From positions 1-16,640 of the forward strand of contig JACZQS010000010.1 in the NCBI GenBank assembly GCA_022545625.1: 16,640 nucleotides of DNA, written 5' to 3'. Below are positions 14,491 to 16,640 of the stretch, in pieces. Every line of letters begins with the position of its first letter. Within the stretch, counting starts at the first letter, position 1. The position numbers and the translations under genes were made by a program. The stretch comes from Pseudomonadota bacterium. GTDB taxonomy: Bacteria; Pseudomonadota; Gammaproteobacteria; GCA-001735895. Below the pieces are notes generated by a model. That model was given only the letters and a program-made list of their open reading frames with translations. It had not been told where the DNA came from and made no database searches.

Positions 14491-15348
14491 ATGGAAATCG
14501 TCAGTTACAATATTCAGTTCGGTCGGGGTATGGATCGAATCATTGACCTCAACCGGATCTGCCTGTCTGTAAAAGGTGCCGATATTATATGCCTGCAAGA
14601 AGTCGAACAGGGTTGGCAACGAAGCGCTGAGGTCGATCAGCCGAAACTGATTTCTGAACTTCTGCCAGAATATTATACCGTGTTTGGTTCCAGTTTCGAT
14701 GTAGATAACAGCGTCAAAAATGAGCAGGGGCATGTCGTTAACCGGCGCAGGCGACATGGCGTCATGATTCTGTCCGCATGGCCCATTTTAAGTTCGCGCA
14801 CCTTCAACCTGGCAAAAATTCATTATGCCGATAAATTCAATATGCAGATGAGCTTTGTCGAGGCGGTAATCGAGACTGAAGATAAGGCGATTCGGGTTTA
14901 CAACTATCACGCCGGTTACCTGGGATCCGAAGAACGCCTCAACCAGGTGAAACAACTGGTTGAAGCCTATCAAACAGCTCCACGCGAACATGGTGCCTGG
15001 TCCGGTAAGCCGGATATTGATGGCGATGACTGGAGCAACCGCAGGGAAACACCAGGAATGCCCGATACTGCGATTGTCTGTGGTGATTTTAACTGTTCAC
15101 CCGATTCATCCGAGTACCAGTATTTAATCGGCAATAGCGACCTGGTCGATTGCTGGGCTGTGTCTGATCCAGACAATTTAAATACCTCAACCCGACGGCG
15201 GAATATCACCGAGGATGTAAAGGTTGCAGGGAAAATAGACCATATTTTTGTATCGCAGGATCTGGTGGATAATGTCCAGCGAGTGATGATCGATCACGAG
15301 GCTGATGGATCTGATCACAAACCGGTTCGTTGCTTTATGGGCAGCTAA
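14491..15348 (+). CDS. Endonuclease/exonuclease/phosphatase-family protein
   Basis: The 285-residue product has the complete EEP (DNase I-like) active site: Asn7 (SYNIQFG), Glu37 (CLQEVE), the central His140 (YNYHAG), Asp199 and Asn201 (CGDFNCSP), Asp250 (KIDHIFVS) and the final Asp275-His276 (GSDHKPV). The fold binds Mg2+ and cuts phosphodiester or phosphomonoester bonds in substrates ranging from DNA to sphingomyelin and inositol phosphates; this member's substrate cannot be assigned. There is no signal peptide, so it should be cytoplasmic. GGAGG at 14480-14484 lies six bases before the ATG. The gene stands alone, divergent from DUF898 and convergent with the aminotransferase, 32 bases from its stop. 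Confidence 0.92.
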   Translation: MEIVSYNIQFGRGMDRIIDLNRICLSVKGADIICLQEVEQGWQRSAEVDQPKLISELLPEYYTVFGSSFDVDNSVKNEQGHVVNRRRRHGVMILSAWPILSSRTFNLAKIHYADKFNMQMSFVEAVIETEDKAIRVYNYHAGYLGSEERLNQVKQLVEAYQTAPREHGAWSGKPDIDGDDWSNRRETPGMPDTAIVCGDFNCSPDSSEYQYLIGNSDLVDCWAVSDPDNLNTSTRRRNITEDVKVAGKIDHIFVSQDLVDNVQRVMIDHEADGSDHKPVRCFMGS

Positions 15349-15360
15349 GAAAATAATGAG

Positions 15361-15378
15361 CGGGTGTGGGCCCACTCG
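15361..15378 (-). terminator. Candidate terminator between convergent genes
   Basis: CGGGTG (15361-15366) and CACTCG (15373-15378) pair with one G-T wobble, and the site contains the perfect palindrome GTGGGCCCAC (15366-15375). It sits exactly between the two convergent stop codons. Read on the minus strand it is followed by CTCATTATTTTCTT, a moderately T-rich run, so it most likely ends the aminotransferase transcript. Confidence 0.45.
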
Positions 15379-15380
15379 AA

Positions 15381-16562
15381 TCACACTTTGTCCAGGCGCC
15401 CAACAACTCTACAAAACCGCTCGACTTCTGCCTCACTATTAAAATAATGCACCGATGCACGGGCAAAATTCTGCTGATCGGCAAAACGAGTGTCCAGTCG
15501 AGCACTGGCCGGTGTGGTAACCGAAATATTAATCTGGTCACTGCGTAGCCGCTCTGCCAGTGTTAACGCATCTTCATCTTGCTTGTAAAAAGTCACGATA
15601 CCGCACTTATATTCACCGGGGTCCGCGACCGTAACGCCTTTAATCTTTGCTAACCGGGCACGTAACAACGCCGCGAGTTCAACGACCCGGCTGTGGATGC
15701 TGTCGAGCCCGATATCCAGCGCGTAGCGTACCGCACGGGTTAGTCCGACCCTGCCTGCGACGTAGCTTTCCCAGTTTTCGAAACGTTTGGCGCCGGGCGC
15801 GAATTCGAAGTGATCCGCATCGATCCAGTTTCCCGCGCGCAGGTCGATGAATACCGGGTCGAGTTTGTCGAGTATGGATCGGCGCACATAAAGAAACCCG
15901 GTCCCACGCGGGCCACGTAGAAATTTCCTGCCTGTAGCGGTTAACAGATCGCATTTGATCCGATTCACATCGACGCTCATCTGACCCACCGACTGGCAGG
16001 CGTCGAGCAGATAAGTAATGCCATGTCTGCTGGCGATTTCACCTACCTTTTCGGCCGGGTTGACCAGCCCGCTCTGGGTCGGAATATGGTTGATCGAGAT
16101 TAGGCGTGTGCGTTCATTGATCATCGACTCGAGCGCAGCCACGTCGATTTGTCCAAATTGATCGGATGGAACGACATCGACCTTCAACCCGCGACGGCGG
16201 GCCTGTTGCAGGTACGCCAGGTAGTTGGAGGCATATTCACTGGAGTGGGTGAGAATCTGGTCACCCGCTTCGAGCGGCAGCGAGTAAAATGCCATATCCC
16301 AGGCACGGGTTGCGTTCTCGAAATAGGCTATCTCATCCCGCTGGCAGGAAAGCAATTCTGCAATCGCTAGATAAAAATCGTCAAGCGTTTCGGTTGCAGC
16401 TGCCTCCGCTTCGTAGCCTCCGATATGCCGTTCAAGATCGAGATGCTCGATAACTGCATCATAGACGGGTTTAGGGACGAGCGACGCACCCGCATTGTTA
16501 AAGTGAAGCAGGCTTTCGCAGTTCGGCGTATCGGCCCGCACAGCCGCTAAGTCAATGGTCAT
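15381..16562 (-). CDS. Class V PLP-dependent aminotransferase-fold enzyme (cysteine-desulfurase-like, no catalytic Cys)
   Basis: This is a 393-residue fold-type I enzyme. FNNAGASL at 21-28 is the usual opening of the class, LLDACQSVGQ contains the PLP-binding Asp187 and Gln190, and TATGRKFLRGPRGTGFLYV carries the Schiff-base Lys213. IscS and SufS carry a catalytic cysteine in a C-terminal loop; here the matching region (NISVTTPASARLDTRFA) has none. It is therefore unlikely to be a cysteine desulfurase. The pattern fits the isopenicillin-N epimerase/selenocysteine lyase-like group of uncertain substrate, which may include EgtE-type C-S lyases. No ergothioneine gene is nearby to support that. 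No strong ribosome binding site precedes the ATG. The 78 bases between it and the window edge hold no recognisable feature. Confidence 0.88.
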   Translation of the reverse strand: MTIDLAAVRADTPNCESLLHFNNAGASLVPKPVYDAVIEHLDLERHIGGYEAEAAATETLDDFYLAIAELLSCQRDEIAYFENATRAWDMAFYSLPLEAGDQILTHSSEYASNYLAYLQQARRRGLKVDVVPSDQFGQIDVAALESMINERTRLISINHIPTQSGLVNPAEKVGEIASRHGITYLLDACQSVGQMSVDVNRIKCDLLTATGRKFLRGPRGTGFLYVRRSILDKLDPVFIDLRAGNWIDADHFEFAPGAKRFENWESYVAGRVGLTRAVRYALDIGLDSIHSRVVELAALLRARLAKIKGVTVADPGEYKCGIVTFYKQDEDALTLAERLRSDQINISVTTPASARLDTRFADQQNFARASVHYFNSEAEVERFCRVVGRLDKV

Positions 16563-16640
16563 GAATCGTAGTTCAGATAGAATATCGGAGCGATAGATTA
16601 CACCATTATTTAAGTATTGTGTCCCCGGAACTCTGGAACT

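Noticed and set aside
16600..16640. TGTCCCCGG and repeated GGAACT at the window end as part of a mobile repeat
   Set aside because: Too short and cut by the window edge; a similar 8-base match near 4974 is within chance expectation.
1..16640. CRISPR array, tRNA or rRNA genes, riboswitches, insertion sequences with transposase
   Set aside because: No regularly spaced direct repeats, cloverleaf patterns, rRNA-like segments or transposase motifs were seen when reading both strands.

Overview
The window looks like an ordinary stretch of chromosome from an uncultured, probably marine, gammaproteobacterium. The basis is gene content: a YbiI-type DksA/TraR zinc-finger protein, a DUF1631 protein, a YjgN (DUF898) membrane protein and an HlyU-family protein are typical of that class. 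No transposase, integrase, phage gene, plasmid gene, tRNA, rRNA or CRISPR array was seen. The taxonomic call is inference; no marker gene is present.

Layout. Positions 1-362 (minus) hold a hotdog-fold acyl-CoA thioesterase cut by the window edge. It is divergent from a plus-strand run: ybiI (532-798), a DHRS4-like SDR (866-1648) and a 988-residue fusion protein (1916-4882). The fusion joins a SerC-type class V aminotransferase to a SerA-like D-2-hydroxyacid dehydrogenase. Facing it on the minus strand are a ChaC-like gamma-glutamylcyclotransferase (start at 6891) and, coupled by a GTGA overlap, a membrane-anchored protein with four carboxypeptidase-regulatory-like repeats (4997-6325). A 320-base intergenic region separates these from the plus-strand DUF1631 gene (7212-9668), which converges on a class II aldolase/adducin-like gene (9689-10459, minus). 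A short HlyU-family gene (10661-10969, plus) follows. The next block is all minus strand: a secreted TPR protein, an unrecognised 98-residue protein, and the translationally coupled pair YjgN/DUF898 and M48 metallopeptidase. Last come an endonuclease/exonuclease/phosphatase-family gene (14491-15348, plus) and, converging on it, a cysteine-desulfurase-like aminotransferase without the catalytic cysteine (15381-16562, minus).

Most interesting points. (1) The fusion would put two consecutive steps of the phosphorylated serine pathway, 3-phosphoglycerate oxidation and transamination, in one chain. The order is reversed relative to the pathway, and the dehydrogenase half has unusual features. (2) A roughly 120-bp extragenic element at 11984-12106 has perfect 16-bp inverted arms. 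A third diverged copy of the same arm lies over the stop codon of the HlyU-family gene, so this is probably a genome-wide REP/MITE-like family. (3) Two long perfect inverted repeats lie inside coding sequence near the 5' ends of the TPR and M48 genes.

Apart from the two coupled pairs and the possible ybiI-SDR-fusion transcript, neighbouring genes show no obvious shared pathway. I see no convincing defence or secretion system or other multi-gene novelty; the fusion enzyme and the repeat family are the best candidates for something new.
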